A stretch of 64,000 bases of DNA, taken from contig JBHGNT010000005.1 in assembly GCA_043228905.1 (NCBI GenBank), positions 6,386,001-6,450,000 on the forward strand, read 5' to 3'. The notes beneath the pieces were generated by a model. It worked only from the letters and a program-made list of their open reading frames with translations, searched no databases and was not told the DNA's origin. Both the position numbers and the translations under genes were made by a program. This DNA is from Azolla caroliniana. Taxonomy: Eukaryota; Polypodiophyta. Shown piece after piece: positions 7,681 to 17,466 of the stretch (position 1 is its first letter; every line of letters begins with the position of its first letter).

Positions 7681-9628
7681 CAGCCAAAATAGGAGCCGTT
7701 TGGTTAGATAACAACCCTAGATCTGTACAGCCCATTAGTGGTTCCATTCCTTCCAAGCAAGTTAGCAATGTGTTCCTAGCCCAAGTCATTGTTAGTACTG
7801 AAAGTACTCCCCCAGTACCCGTCCTAGCACTTTTAGATTCCGGAGCTAATTCATGTTTCATGGATCGAAATTTTGCCCAAGCTTCTCAGATATCCTTAAG
7901 AAAACTTCCTTGTCCCGCATCTGTAGTAGTCATTGATGGTCATCCCATTGCTTCCGGGAATATTGTAGAAGAATCAGAACCCATTCAAGTTGTCCTAGGT
8001 AGTTTTGTGTGTGTAATATCATTTAATATAATTAGTAGTCCAGAGCATCCCATTGTCCTAGGATTACCTTGGTTTGAATTACATAATCCAGCCATAGATT
8101 GGAGAACAAGAGAAGTCTGATATCGACCACCCCAAGAATCAACTCACCGAGTTTCGACCATTTCACTCCATCAACTACGCGAAGAAGGACCCAAGGAGGC
8201 AATGTTCCTATTTGCAATATCAGTACATCCTTCCAGCACTATTAAGAAGGACTCCTCAGTACAACTTCCAGCAAAATATCATCCTTATGCCGATGTATTT
8301 GACAAGGTAAAAGCCGGTACCCTTCCTCATCACCGTCCCTATGACTGTCCCATCGATTTACAACCAGGAACCGAGCCACCATGGGGAACAATTTACAACT
8401 TGTCACCCACCGAGTTAGAAGTCCTTCGAACCTACATAGAGGAGAACTTGGCAAGCGGGTTCATCCGTCATTCAAAATCTCCGGCCGGTGCACCCATCTT
8501 CTTTGTCAAGAAGAAAGATGGCTCACTTCGTCTTGTCGTTGATTACCGCAGATTGAATAAAGTCACCATCCGGAATAGGTATGCACTTCCTCTTATATCA
8601 AGTCTTTTAGAGCGAGTTAATGGTGCCAAGTTTTTTACTAAAATCGACCTACGAGGAGCGTATAACCTCGTGCGGATCCGACTGGGAGATGAATGGAAGA
8701 CCGCCTTTCGCACGCGGTATGGGCATTTCGAGTATACTGTTATGCCGTTCGGCCTACCAATGCACCCGCAATCTTCCAACACATGGCAAATGATATATTC
8801 AGAGACCTCTTGGATATCTGTTTGATCATTTATCTGGATGATCTATTGATTTATTCGAAGACCCAGGAAGAGCACGATTCTCATGTACTATTAGTATTAA
8901 AGCGACTCCGCGAGCATGGTCTTTATGCCAAGCTAGAAAAATGTAGCTTTGACTGCAAGCAAGTGGAATTTCTAGGCTACGTCATATCCTCAAAGGGCAT
9001 CGCCATGGATCCAGCTAAAATCCAAACTGTACTAGAGTGGCAAATTCCACGGTCGGTACGAGATGTACAATGTTTTCTACGTTTTGCTAACTTCTACCAT
9101 AAGTTTATACAGGATTACTCGAAGATTATTTTACCTCTCACACAACTTACGAAGAAGGGCCAAGCATTTCTTTGGTCCATAGAAGCAGATATGGCTTTTC
9201 GGCATCTTAAGAAAGCCTTTACATTAGCGCCGATTCTAGCTCATGTGGATACAAGCAAACCATTCATCATGGAGGCCGACGCATCAGATTTCGCCCTCGG
9301 TAGCATCCTTTCTCAACAAGGAGATAAAGAAGAGTTGCATCCGGTGGCTTTCCATTCGCGCAAATTCGATGTCGCAGAAATCAACTACGAAATACATGAC
9401 AAGGAGTTATTAGCCATCATGGATTCATTTGTACAATGGCGGCATTTCTTAGAGGGCTCTCCACATCAGGTCATTGTCTTTAGCGATCATAAAAATCTTA
9501 CTTATTTTCAGAACGCTCGCGTACTAAATCGACGACAAGCTCGGTGGGCGCAATTCCTCACGCGTTTCGACTTCAAAATCACATATCGACTGGGGAAGCA
9601 GCAAGGAAAAGCAAATGCACTATCATGA
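7681..9628 (+). pseudogene. Gypsy-A protease, reverse transcriptase and RNase H
   Basis: Aspartic protease with LLDSGANS near 7830, closed by HPIVLGLPW. A TGA at 8118-8120 precedes the RT. RT runs from about 8260: [40 protein letters not shown], then a frameshift near 8755 (in PFGL), after which [11 protein letters not shown] and the active site YLDD (8829-8846) continue in the next frame, with GYVISSKGI. RNase H follows from about 9270 (EADASDFALGSILSQQ, DKELLAI, FSDHKNLTYF). The frame ends at a TGA (9626-9628) where an Arg codon is expected. All catalytic residues I looked for are present; only nonsense and frameshift changes disable it. Confidence 0.92.
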
Positions 9629-11110
9629 CGTTCATATCTTGCACCTCGTCCTGGTGATGCAACATTTGATAATCAAAAGCAAGTAATCTTGGGACCAACA
9701 CGATTGCACACGACGCGGATTTTTCACACCCCAATGGATTCACGGATTACCGATGACATACGTGCAACCTTGAAGACGGATAGTTTTGCTCAAGACATCC
9801 TGGCGCACATTGATACTTCTCGGGCATCCTGTTCTCGGTCTCAACAACCAGGTATTGACTACCGACAATTCGAATATCATGATGGTTTGTTATTCTTTAA
9901 AAAGCGCGTATAGGTCCCCGATTGCTCCTGTCGCCTTCAAATTGTCTAGCATTGTCACGACACCCATATGGCGGGACATTTCGGTAGTACTAAGATGTTG
10001 GAGCTAGTGCAACGATCTTTTTGGTGGCCCCACATGCGCCGTTTTGTCGACGACTACGTTCGGACCTGTGATGCTTGCTGCCGAGCAAAGATGCCACGAC
10101 ACCATCCATATGGCTTGTTGGAACCCTTACCGATTCCAAGTAAGCCGTGGCAGTCTATTTGTCTTGATTTTATCACAGATCTGCTGGTCTCGAAGGGGTT
10201 CGATGCTATCCTAACCGTCGTCGATCGATATACGAAGATGGCACATTTTGTGCCGTGTACTAAAGCCATCACTAGCGAGGAAACCACCGCCCTTGTTATG
10301 CGTGAGGTATTTCGGCATCATGGCCTCCCAGACAGTATCATCAGTGATCGAGGACCACAATTTGTCTCCAAATTTTGGCAACATCTCTTCAAGATGCTCA
10401 AGGTCTCCTACAATCTCTCCTCCGGCTACCATCCTCAGACCAACGGGCAGGCGGAACGAACAAACCAAACACTGGAGCAATATCTCCGGTGTTTCCTGAG
10501 TTATCAATAGGACGATTGGGCCGAGATTCTCCACTTTGCGGAGTTTGCATATAATAATGCTATTCACTCCTCGATTCGAGTCTCCCCATTTTTCACTTAT
10601 ACCGGTTTCCATCCTCGTTGGTCGGTGATCGACACCCCAGAGCTACCTACCAACCCTCGTGCCGAGGATCATTTGGAGAGGCTACGCAAGATCCAGATGG
10701 ATCTCTCTACTCACCTTCGTCATGCTCAACACACACAGAAGACTTATGCGGATCGTCATCGGATTCCCTCCTCTTTTGCCATCGGAGATCGAGTATGGCT
10801 CTTACGTCGTCACATCAAGACTACTGGACCGTGCGACAAGTTGGATTATCGACGACTCGGTCCCTTCCGTATTACGGGTAAGATTAATGATGTCACACCG
10901 CCGCCCCTGTTGGAGTTGGACGCCGGCCCGGAGTATGAAGTTGCTGCCATCCTCGATTCCAAACTTGTTCGCAACAAACTTTATTACTTGGTCGATTGGC
11001 TCGGTTATAGTCCGAGCGAACGTACTTGGGAACCCGTCGAGCATGTTGCCAATGCACAGGATCTTCTTGCTGATTTCCACCGAAAGTATCCGGACAAACC
11101 CGGTCCGTAA
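9629..11110 (+). pseudogene. Gypsy-A integrase with C-terminal chromodomain
   Basis: Zinc-binding HHCC region with GHFGSTKMLE and CDACCRAK, catalytic core with LDFITD, IISDRGPQFVS and HPQTNGQAERTN (the D, D, E triad), and C-terminal chromodomain (about 10930-11105: EYEVAAILDSK, YYLVDWLGYSPSERTWEP, DLLADFHRKYP). Chromodomains steer integration to chromatin marks in this lineage. Breaks: TAG at 9911-9913 and TAG at 10508-10510 (a Gln position). The final stop is near 11108-11110, 44 bases before the 3' LTR. Confidence 0.93.
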
Positions 11111-11140
11111 TTAGCGCCGACTCGTTCCACTCGTCGTCTT

Positions 11141-11154
11141 CAAGGGGGAGATAG
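11141..11154 (+). promoter_or_regulatory. Polypurine tract of Gypsy-A
   Basis: CAAGGGGGAGATAG directly before the 3' LTR start (TGTCATG at 11155); expected primer for plus-strand DNA synthesis. Confidence 0.85.
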
Positions 11155-11610
11155 TGTCATGATATGGCAAGACTCAAACCCATGACCTTATGCTACATGG
11201 GTCGAGCTCTTACCATTAGACTATGAATTGTAATTTGTAGGATATTATTTTCATTTATGCTTTATCATAGAAAATTGATGTATATTACAGATCTCTCTAG
11301 AACATTCTAGAAGCTTAAGGATTATTCCTAAAAACACTATAAAAGGAGGCACAAGGCATTGTTTTGAACCAAATTGGTTCAACGCCAGTCTTAAGCCTCT
11401 TAGCCAATTGTACTTATCTTTTCACATAATATAAGAGCTGTTGTCATCATCCTTCTCTCTCTCTCATTCTCGTTATCTCTCTCTCTCTCTCTCTCTCTCC
11501 TCTTCTCACTTCCTCTCTCGGGAATCTTACGCAGTCCCGTCCCCTTAGTACTAATAGTACTGCTCTTCTTTAGTACTAATTCCATCTCTGCTTTAGTACT
11601 ATTCCTGACA
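11155..11610 (+). repeat. 3' LTR of Gypsy-A
   Basis: TGTCATG...CCTGACA, nearly identical to the 5' LTR. Differences seen by eye include CGAACC to CAAACC in the tRNA-like B-box, AATATAAAA to ACTATAAAA at the TATA region and CT-run length. The palindrome at the transcript start and the TAGTACTA cluster are kept. Confidence 0.95.
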
Positions 11611-11615
11611 CTGGC

Positions 11616-12615
11616 TGACGGTGCTAGAAGGGCTCGCCGGTGCACGACTAAGGAAAGACGAGGCGGACCGCGCGGAAAAACGGGTCCGAGAGGTAACCGG
11701 GTGGAGTGACCCGGTGGAAGAAAAGACGGGCTTCGTCGAAGCCGCTTGTCAAAACTACGAGGCTCTGGTGGAGGACAAGCGGGTAGGGAAAACCGGAGGG
11801 GCCGGGCCCTCGCAACGATATGAAACCTGATTCGGGCAAAGGTGGAATGAGGCCGGTGTAACCGGCGCCCAAGATAATCCCAAGAAGGGCGGGTACCGGC
11901 TGGGCACAGAAATCGAAAGATCCACGGACCTGCGAAAGGTCCTGGAAGAGCGAATCCTCGTCAACAAGGTGGAGCCGTCGTTAGGGAAGTGCTCGGGATC
12001 GCTAAGAAGGAGTTCCACGACTCCATCGTAGACTTGGTGAAGAGGAAGAGGCTGTCGACGGAGACAGAATTGGAGAAGCCGGTGGAGGTGCAGACGACGC
12101 ACATAGAGGACATGGCGCTGGAAGACGAGTTGGCGGAGAGCCACTATTCGAGGCCGCACTGGGCCAGAGAGACCACGGAGACCCCCGTGAAGATCGGAGA
12201 TGTTCATGAACCGGTGGTGGCGTTGGTGGACCACGGTTCAGAAATCAGTTTGATGTCCATGGACTTCTACAAGAAGGGGAAATGGCCGATCAACACCAAG
12301 CATGGGTGGAAAATACGGGCAGCGACACGTGCCATCGAAGAACTGCATGGTGCCTACCCGAATGTACGAGTTAAGATCGGCGATGTCGAGATTGACCAGC
12401 ACTTCTTCGTGCAAGAGATGTCCTCACATCCGGTTATACTAGGAGAACCGTACATCACGGCAGCACGGATGGAGACCAAGGTGCTGGACAACAGCTCGGC
12501 CTATGCAAGGGTCAAGAGCCAGGATGGGCGCCACTCGGTCCAGTTCCTGATGGTGAGACCGAACCATGAGCGGAACCGAGAGACCCTCGGGAGCGAAAGC
12601 CGAGAGGATTTTTAG
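11616..12615 (+). pseudogene. Gypsy-B1 gag C-terminus and aspartic protease
   Basis: Continues the gag frame after Gypsy-A (LTVLEGLAGARLRKDEADRA). A TGA at about 11827-11829 interrupts where Gypsy-B2 has CGA (YETRFGQ). From 11989 an open frame of about 208 residues carries the protease: VVALVDHGSEISLMS (catalytic DHG instead of the common D-S/T-G; Gypsy-B2 also has DHG) and HPVILGEPYI. The frame ends at TAG 12613-12615 within TTTTTAG. The RT frame is open from 12612, one base back. Confidence 0.85.
12604..12615 (+). promoter_or_regulatory. Overlap of gag-protease stop with pol frame at TTTTTAG
   Basis: The gag-protease frame reads GAG GAT TTT TAG. Shifting back one base gives TTT TTA GAG, and that frame is open from here to 14480 through RT. 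A five-T run next to a stop is a plausible -1 slippage site. The same bases and both open frames are conserved in Gypsy-B2 (43419-43427, minus strand). It is not the canonical X-XXY-YYZ heptamer in the zero frame. Confidence 0.45.
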
Positions 12616-14480
12616 AGAGGGCTATCAATGCGTGGGGCCGCGATAGTCCGGACACTCCAGGAAAACCCCACAAGTGTACGATAGCGAAGAAGACCTGTAC
12701 TATAAGTAGGAAATTTTGGTTCTACGACAACGGAGGGTGTACGATAGTCGACGTCGTTGGCCGGAAGAAGAGAAGGGCGGAGGAGCGACTTCGGGCATGT
12801 GATATCCTCGACCCTGGAGAGGAAATTAACGGAGCCGTGGAGGCAGTCTCTTTCGACGATACCTTGGGGGAGCTGCGAAAGGTAGTTGGAGGAGTCCTTA
12901 AAGAGGACCGAACGATTCCGGTATGTTCGGAAAGGATGTACGAAGTCATCGTGGACTTCAGTAGAGGGCTCGAGTCGGATCGGACGGCCCGGGTGGACAC
13001 GAAGTACAAGACGGTGGACCGGAAGGTGAGGCCTGTCGCGGCACCCTTGCCGGAGGGCAGCGAGGGGCGGTTAAAAGGGGTTGCGTCGGACCCAAGTTTA
13101 CGGAATCCGGTCGGCATAGGGCACCGGTTCACCGACATAACACTACGGGAGCTCAAGGTCGGTGGGGGTGGCTTCCTACTACCGGCGGAGGAGGACCGGT
13201 TTCGGAGAATGCTCGGGAGGCACGAGAAGGTTTTCGCATTCTCACTGGAGGAGATCGGGTGTGTAGACCCGACAGTTGTCGAACCGATGGTGATCTTCAC
13301 GGTACCGCATGTATCGTGGAATGTCAAGCCGATTCCAGTGCCAAGAGCTCACATCCCGAAGTTGATGGAGCTCCTAAAGCAAAAGGTGGAGATGGGCATC
13401 CTTGAACCGTCCAATGCCCCATATTTGAATCGGTGGTTTACCGTCCCGAAGAAGGATGGCACGCTGCGCTTTATTCAAGACCTGCAGCTGGTCAACAAGG
13501 TGACCATTCGAAATGCAGGAATTAGACCGACAATAGACGAGTTCGCGGAGGCCTTTGCCGAAAGGTCGATTTACTCGGTCGGTGATCTCTACTCGGGGTA
13601 CGATCAGTTCCAGTTGGCCATAGAGAGCAGAGACATCACGACAATGCGAACTCCTCTCGACCTAGTATGGATGTGTACCCTACCGCAAGGAGGGACGAAC
13701 TCGGTGGCTCACATGGTGAACGCAATGAACAAGGTGTTGAGGGATTGTATTCCGGACATCACCATGCCGTTTTTGGACGACGTCCCGATCAAGGGATGCC
13801 CGGTGGAGGAAAGGGACGAAATGATCGAACCAGACGGGTGCCGGAAATTCGTGGCGACGCACATCGATGACTGCAAAAGGGTGCTGCAGAGGTTAGAGGG
13901 CGCGAGGCTCACCTTTTTCGGGGGAAAATCGGCCTTCGGGCAATCTGAGATCATGGTCGTTGGACACCTATGCGGGTCGTACGGCCGAAAACCGTCTCCG
14001 GCTAAGGTAGAAGCCATCTCCGTGATGAAGCCCAACTGTAGCTCGATCACGGAGGTTCGGAGGTTCTTGGGAGCATGCGCGTTCTACCACATATGGATCC
14101 CGCATTACGCCCACGTCGCGGAGCTGTTATACGGGTTGCTGAAAAAGGGGCGAAAATTCGAGTGGAGAGACGAGCATACGGAGTCTGTCCAGAAGATGAA
14201 GGAAGCACTTGCCGCGGCTCCGGCGCTCCGAAAGGTTGTCTACGGAAAGAGCACTCCAATTTACGTAACGGTAGACACGAGTTCGATCGAGGACGGCATG
14301 CGTTTCCCTATCTGGTTCGGCGCGAAGGTCCTCAGCGAGCGACAACGAGGATACGCCCAGGTTAAACGCGAGCTCTGGGGTATTGTTTCGGCGGTAAAGG
14401 CCGATAAAGACTACCGGATCGGGACAGAGGTAATTATCGAGATGGACTGCCTGCCGATTCTTGGCATGGTTTCCGGATGA
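12612..14480 (+). CDS. Gypsy-B1 reverse transcriptase and RNase H
   Basis: Open for about 620 codons, apparently entered from the gag-protease frame by a -1 shift at 12612 (no suitable nearby ATG). N-terminal part has a Cys-containing linker. RT: VKPIPVPRAHIPKL, EPSNAPYLNRWFTVPKKDG, FIQDLQLVNKVT, SVGDLYSGYDQFQLA, LPQGGTNSVAHMVNAMN and the active site MPFLDDVPIKG (FLDD at 13770-13781), then VGHLCGSYGRKPSP and TEVRRFLGACAFYHIWI. RNase H: YVTVDTS, GAKVLSERQRGYAQVKRELWG, EMDCLPILGM. In RNase H part of the block after VDTS is shortened compared with Gypsy-B3 (GIGWVVNQ is missing), so this copy may be impaired. Ends at TGA 14478-14480, where B3 reads Cys (SGCATPD). Confidence 0.88.
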   Translation, partial: LERAINAWGRDSPDTPGKPHKCTIAKKTCTISRKFWFYDNGGCTIVDVVGRKKRRAEERLRACDILDPGEEINGAVEAVSFDDTLGELRKVVGGVLKEDRTIPVCSERMYEVIVDFSRGLESDRTARVDTKYKTVDRKVRPVAAPLPEGSEGRLKGVASDPSLRNPVGIGHRFTDITLRELKVGGGGFLLPAEEDRFRRMLGRHEKVFAFSLEEIGCVDPTVVEPMVIFTVPHVSWNVKPIPVPRAHIPKLMELLKQKVEMGILEPSNAPYLNRWFTVPKKDGTLRFIQDLQLVNKVTIRNAGIRPTIDEFAEAFAERSIYSVGDLYSGYDQFQLAIESRDITTMRTPLDLVWMCTLPQGGTNSVAHMVNAMNKVLRDCIPDITMPFLDDVPIKGCPVEERDEMIEPDGCRKFVATHIDDCKRVLQRLEGARLTFFGGKSAFGQSEIMVVGHLCGSYGRKPSPAKVEAISVMKPNCSSITEVRRFLGACAFYHIWIPHYAHVAELLYGLLKKGRKFEWRDEHTESVQKMKEALAAAPALRKVVYGKSTPIYVTVDTSSIEDGMRFPIWFGAKVLSERQRGYAQVKRELWGIVSAVKADKDYRIGTEVIIEMDCLPILGMVSG

Positions 14481-16070
14481 GCGACGCCAGACCTGGCAAT
14501 GCTCAGGTGGATAGCGTACATCAAGTCCCTGAATCTGGAAATATGACACATTTCCGGGAAAGACAATGCCATGGCCGACATGCTTTCAAGGGCGAGGTTC
14601 GAAAACGAGGGCGGCCTGGTTTCGGAGGACGAGGAAGTCGGCGTGGACTTCTTCGAGGCGGCTTACGTAACAACCGGCAGGGAATGCTCTCCAACGCTTA
14701 ACGATTTCGACGAGAGCAAGTAAAACGGGGTGTGGTTGCAGATCGGCGGGTTCTTGAAAACAATGACACCGGATGCGGCATGGACAAGGGATGAGGCCAA
14801 CCGGATTCGGAAGAAAGCATACCGATTCTTCCTCCGGGACGGGTACATATGGAAGCACCCGAAGAAGAGGAATGACATCTCGCTCCGAGTGGTGGCGAAG
14901 AAGGAGGAACAGGAGGATTTACTGGCGGCGTACCACTATAGTCCTTGGGCTGGACACCGCGGAACGTGGGCCACGTTCGAAAAGCTAAAGGGGAAGTACT
15001 CGTGGCCGGGACTATACCGGGACGTGCATTGGTTCGTGACGACTTGCGAAAGCTATCAGCTGCACTCCATGATCCGACACTGGGACGAGCTTCACCCGAC
15101 CTACCCTCCGATCGTCCACTTCAAGTGGATGGTGGATTAGGTAACGATGCCAATAGGGGTAGGACAGATGCGGTATCTGGTGCTGGCTCGGGAAGATCTA
15201 ACGAACCAGGTTGAAGGCCGAGCCCTGCAGAACAAGACGACTGCAGCTGTGTGCCGGTTTTTGATTGAGGACGTGATATGTTGATATGGGTGCGTAGGGA
15301 AGATCGTGGCTGACCGTGGCGAGTTGGACGCAGAAGAGGCCGAAGAGTTGTTCGACCGGCTAGGAGTCAATCTTTCGCTCACCACAGCGTACAATCCGGA
15401 GGCGAATGGGAAGGTAGAGCGCGGACACGGGCCGATTGTCAAAGCGCTAGTACGGGCGTGCGGAAGCCAAGTCGGGAACTGGCCACGACTGCTACCTTAT
15501 GCCTTGTGGGCGAACCGGACTACGCACAGTTCAGTAACCGGGTTCATGCCGGCAGAGCTTATGTTTGGACAGAAGCCGATCATGCCAACAGAGCGAACGA
15601 TCTCCTTGTGGGCCACGATGGACTGGAGGGATGAGATGAGTCGGGAGGAACTGTTGGTGGCACGGATTCGACAGTTCGAGCGGAGGCCGGAGGACGTAGA
15701 GCGAGCCGCGGAGAAACTTCGGGTAGCGAGGATAAGGAACAAAGCCCGGTTTGACCGAACACACCGGCTCCAGCCAAGGAAGATCGAGGAAGGCGACTGG
15801 GTGCTAGTCTACGACAGCAGCCTCGACAATCAGCACAGGGCCACGTGGAAGTTTGCGAGGAGGTGGTTTGGGCCTTACGTAGTAACATGCGCCAACGACA
15901 ATGGGACGTACAATCTCGCGGAGCTCAACGGTACGAGAATGGCGATACCGGTAGCGGGGAAGAGGATCAAAGCGTTCAAGAAACGACACGACGGTGAGCC
16001 GGAGCTAGGGGGCATGGACAACAACGACAAGCAGCCCGAGGCGGAGGACGAACCGGTAAACGAGGAATAA
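14481..16070 (+). pseudogene. Gypsy-B1 RNase H end and integrase
   Basis: Continues HISGKDNAMADMLSRARF, a linker of about 40 acidic residues, a TAA near 14722, then the integrase: WKHPKKR, the HHCC-type AYHYSPWAGHRGTWATF...CESYQ (second Cys of the final pair changed to Tyr; B3 has CESCQ), HFKWMVD followed by TAG. The catalytic core continues as DLTNQVEGRAL, VADRGEL (Asp codon 15312) and NPEANGKVERGH (Glu codon 15417, 34 residues between). The C-terminal domain has ARRWFGPYVVT...GTYNLAELNG, a GPY/F-type module, then a charged tail to TAA 16068-16070. Several breaks, so a pseudogene in this copy. Confidence 0.87.
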
Positions 16071-16134
16071 ATGCAAGGACCGGATTTCTCTAGTAGGAAC
16101 CCAATTTTGGCGCATACCGGTGGATGCGCGGTTA

Positions 16135-16146
16135 GGTGGGGGTGGA
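16135..16146 (+). promoter_or_regulatory. Polypurine tract of Gypsy-B1
   Basis: GGTGGGGGTGGA directly before the 3' LTR. Gypsy-B2, C1 and C3 have GGTGGGGGCGGA in the same place. Confidence 0.85.
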
Positions 16147-16821
16147 TGTCGTGAGGAAAACCGTCCCCAGGCGCAAACCGTGTGTAGCGTGTGTGAACCG
16201 GCCCTTACACGTGGGTACACCCCCTGTTGTATAGTAGATAGGTAGGCACAAAAGTCAAATCCTAGGTAGCAATATTCTATAGGGAGAATCGAGGAGTATC
16301 TCTGTCCGAAAGGACAGAGAATTAATGTGATGTATACGGGTGAAAACGGTCTCCCTCCTTGAGATATAAAAGAGAGGGGGATCGCGGGGGGAAAGGGGGA
16401 TGAAGTGCTGTCGGATTGGGACCGAGCCCTTCTCTAGCATTCTCCATAGCTTTCCTTTGCGCAGGTTCTCGAGAGACTGATTCTGCTGCGTGGAACGCCC
16501 GTGTGCTTCCGGCAGAATCTCCATCTTTCTCCCCTGCGCACGTGGGTGATCAGGCGTCGGTATCCGTCTAGCCGACCTAATCGGTTGTAACCGTTCGCGT
16601 CGTCTGCATACATATATTTAAATACATACACTGGTGTTCTTATACTCTATTCCCCGTTCAACTCGTGTCTCCTGTGTTGTTGGGGCGTGTTCCCGTGCGC
16701 TTGTCTGTCTATACTTGTGTGAGCATGTCTCTCTCTCTCTCTCTCCCTTTTCTCACCTATTCCTCGGTCCAAGACCCCCGTGGTCTCGCCCTTCTCCACG
16801 CACGTGCATAATAACGTGACA
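16147..16821 (+). repeat. 3' LTR of Gypsy-B1
   Basis: TGTCGTGAGG...ATAACGTGACA, aligned along its length with the 5' LTR, including the TATA-like block and CT-rich end; a few dozen differences by eye. Confidence 0.92.
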
Positions 16822-16825
16822 CCGT

Positions 16826-16916
16826 ACCTGGTTGTTGTGAATGTGAACAAGATGCTCGAGAGGGATCGATTTGTGCTAGAATGGCTTGAGCGAAAACATC
16901 TATCAAGTCCTCACGT
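16826..16916 (-). pseudogene. Scrap of a Gypsy-A-type element (region before integrase)
   Basis: Minus-strand reading gives DVFAQAILAQIDPSRAS and CSHSQQPG, matching the linker before integrase in Gypsy-A (DSFAQDILAHIDTSRAS near 9786). Cut by the Gypsy-B1 3' LTR on one side and another LTR on the other. Confidence 0.7.
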
Positions 16917-17466
16917 TGTCGTGTTGTTACGCTCTCACATGTGAAATGAGGCGGGACCACGAGGGCCCTGAACCAAGGAGTGTGAGAAAGAAGACGGAGA
17001 GCGATTCACAAAAACACAGAGAGAGAGAGACGAGAACAAAAGATTCAATTACAATGTCAACAACGATTACAACCGGCAAACCGGCAACAGACCCAAAACG
17101 GAGGTCCCACGCACACACACAAACGACACAGAGAACGCACGGTGGAGCCTCTGCTGGAAGCACATGGGCTTACACGCAGCAGAGGCAACCGACACAGAAA
17201 CGTAGTGGAGAGCAATGGTTGAGTAGGAGAGAGCTCGGTTCCCAATCCGACAACACTTTGTCCTCGCCAAAACGCGATATTATCTTTTTCTTCTCCCCTC
17301 CCTTTTATAGGTCGCCGAGGAGGCCGTTACATCAAACACATCAACTTTATTCTCTGTCCTTTCGAATAGAGATACACATCGATTCCCTAGACAATTAATA
17401 CGCTTCCTAGTACATATGTACATAAGCCAATCTATTCCTAGCTATGTACAATCCATAAACACACAC
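16917..17466 (-). repeat. Truncated Gypsy LTR (B/C/D superfamily)
   Basis: Starts TGTCGTGTTGTTACG, the reverse complement of an AGCAAC-like CGACA LTR end, and contains AGGCGGGACCACGAGGG, as in the other LTRs of this group. TATA-like CCTTTTATAGG near 17304 in reverse sense and CTCTGTCCTTTCG. The far end is missing: it runs into Gypsy-B3 pol near 17466. Confidence 0.65.

Larger units (their letters stand above)
6026..11610 (+). mobile_element. Gypsy-A, chromovirus (Tf1/sushi-like) nested in Gypsy-B1 gag
   Basis: LTRs 6026-6479 and 11155-11610 enclose gag, protease, RT, RNase H, integrase and a C-terminal chromodomain. The target duplication is CTGGC (6021-6025 and 11611-11615), and the empty site is visible in Gypsy-B2 near 44410-44425. 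The LTRs differ at only about five positions by eye, so insertion is recent relative to the host copy. The gag has the PEG10/sushi-like FDGTRLQFRGFLNQVRLVL block, and no tRNA-type primer site follows the LTR; instead a 12-base self-complementary candidate is present. Several nonsense codons and one RT frameshift make this copy defective. Confidence 0.95.
4185..16821 (+). mobile_element. Gypsy-B1, full-length LTR retrotransposon carrying nested Gypsy-A
   Basis: LTRs of 671 and 675 bp (4185-4855, 16147-16821) enclose a primer site, gag with CCHC knuckle, aspartic protease, RT/RNase H, integrase and a polypurine tract. Without the Gypsy-A insert (6026-11610) it is about 7 kb. Domain order gag-PR-RT-RH-IN places it in Ty3/gypsy. 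RT carries FLDD and protease DHG, features I associate with fungal-type Gypsy elements rather than the usual plant lineages. The outer flanks both read CCGT, but the left flank is Copia-B and the right is a Gypsy-A scrap, so the two ends may come from different insertions. The LTRs differ at a few dozen positions by eye, older than the nested Gypsy-A. Confidence 0.9.
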
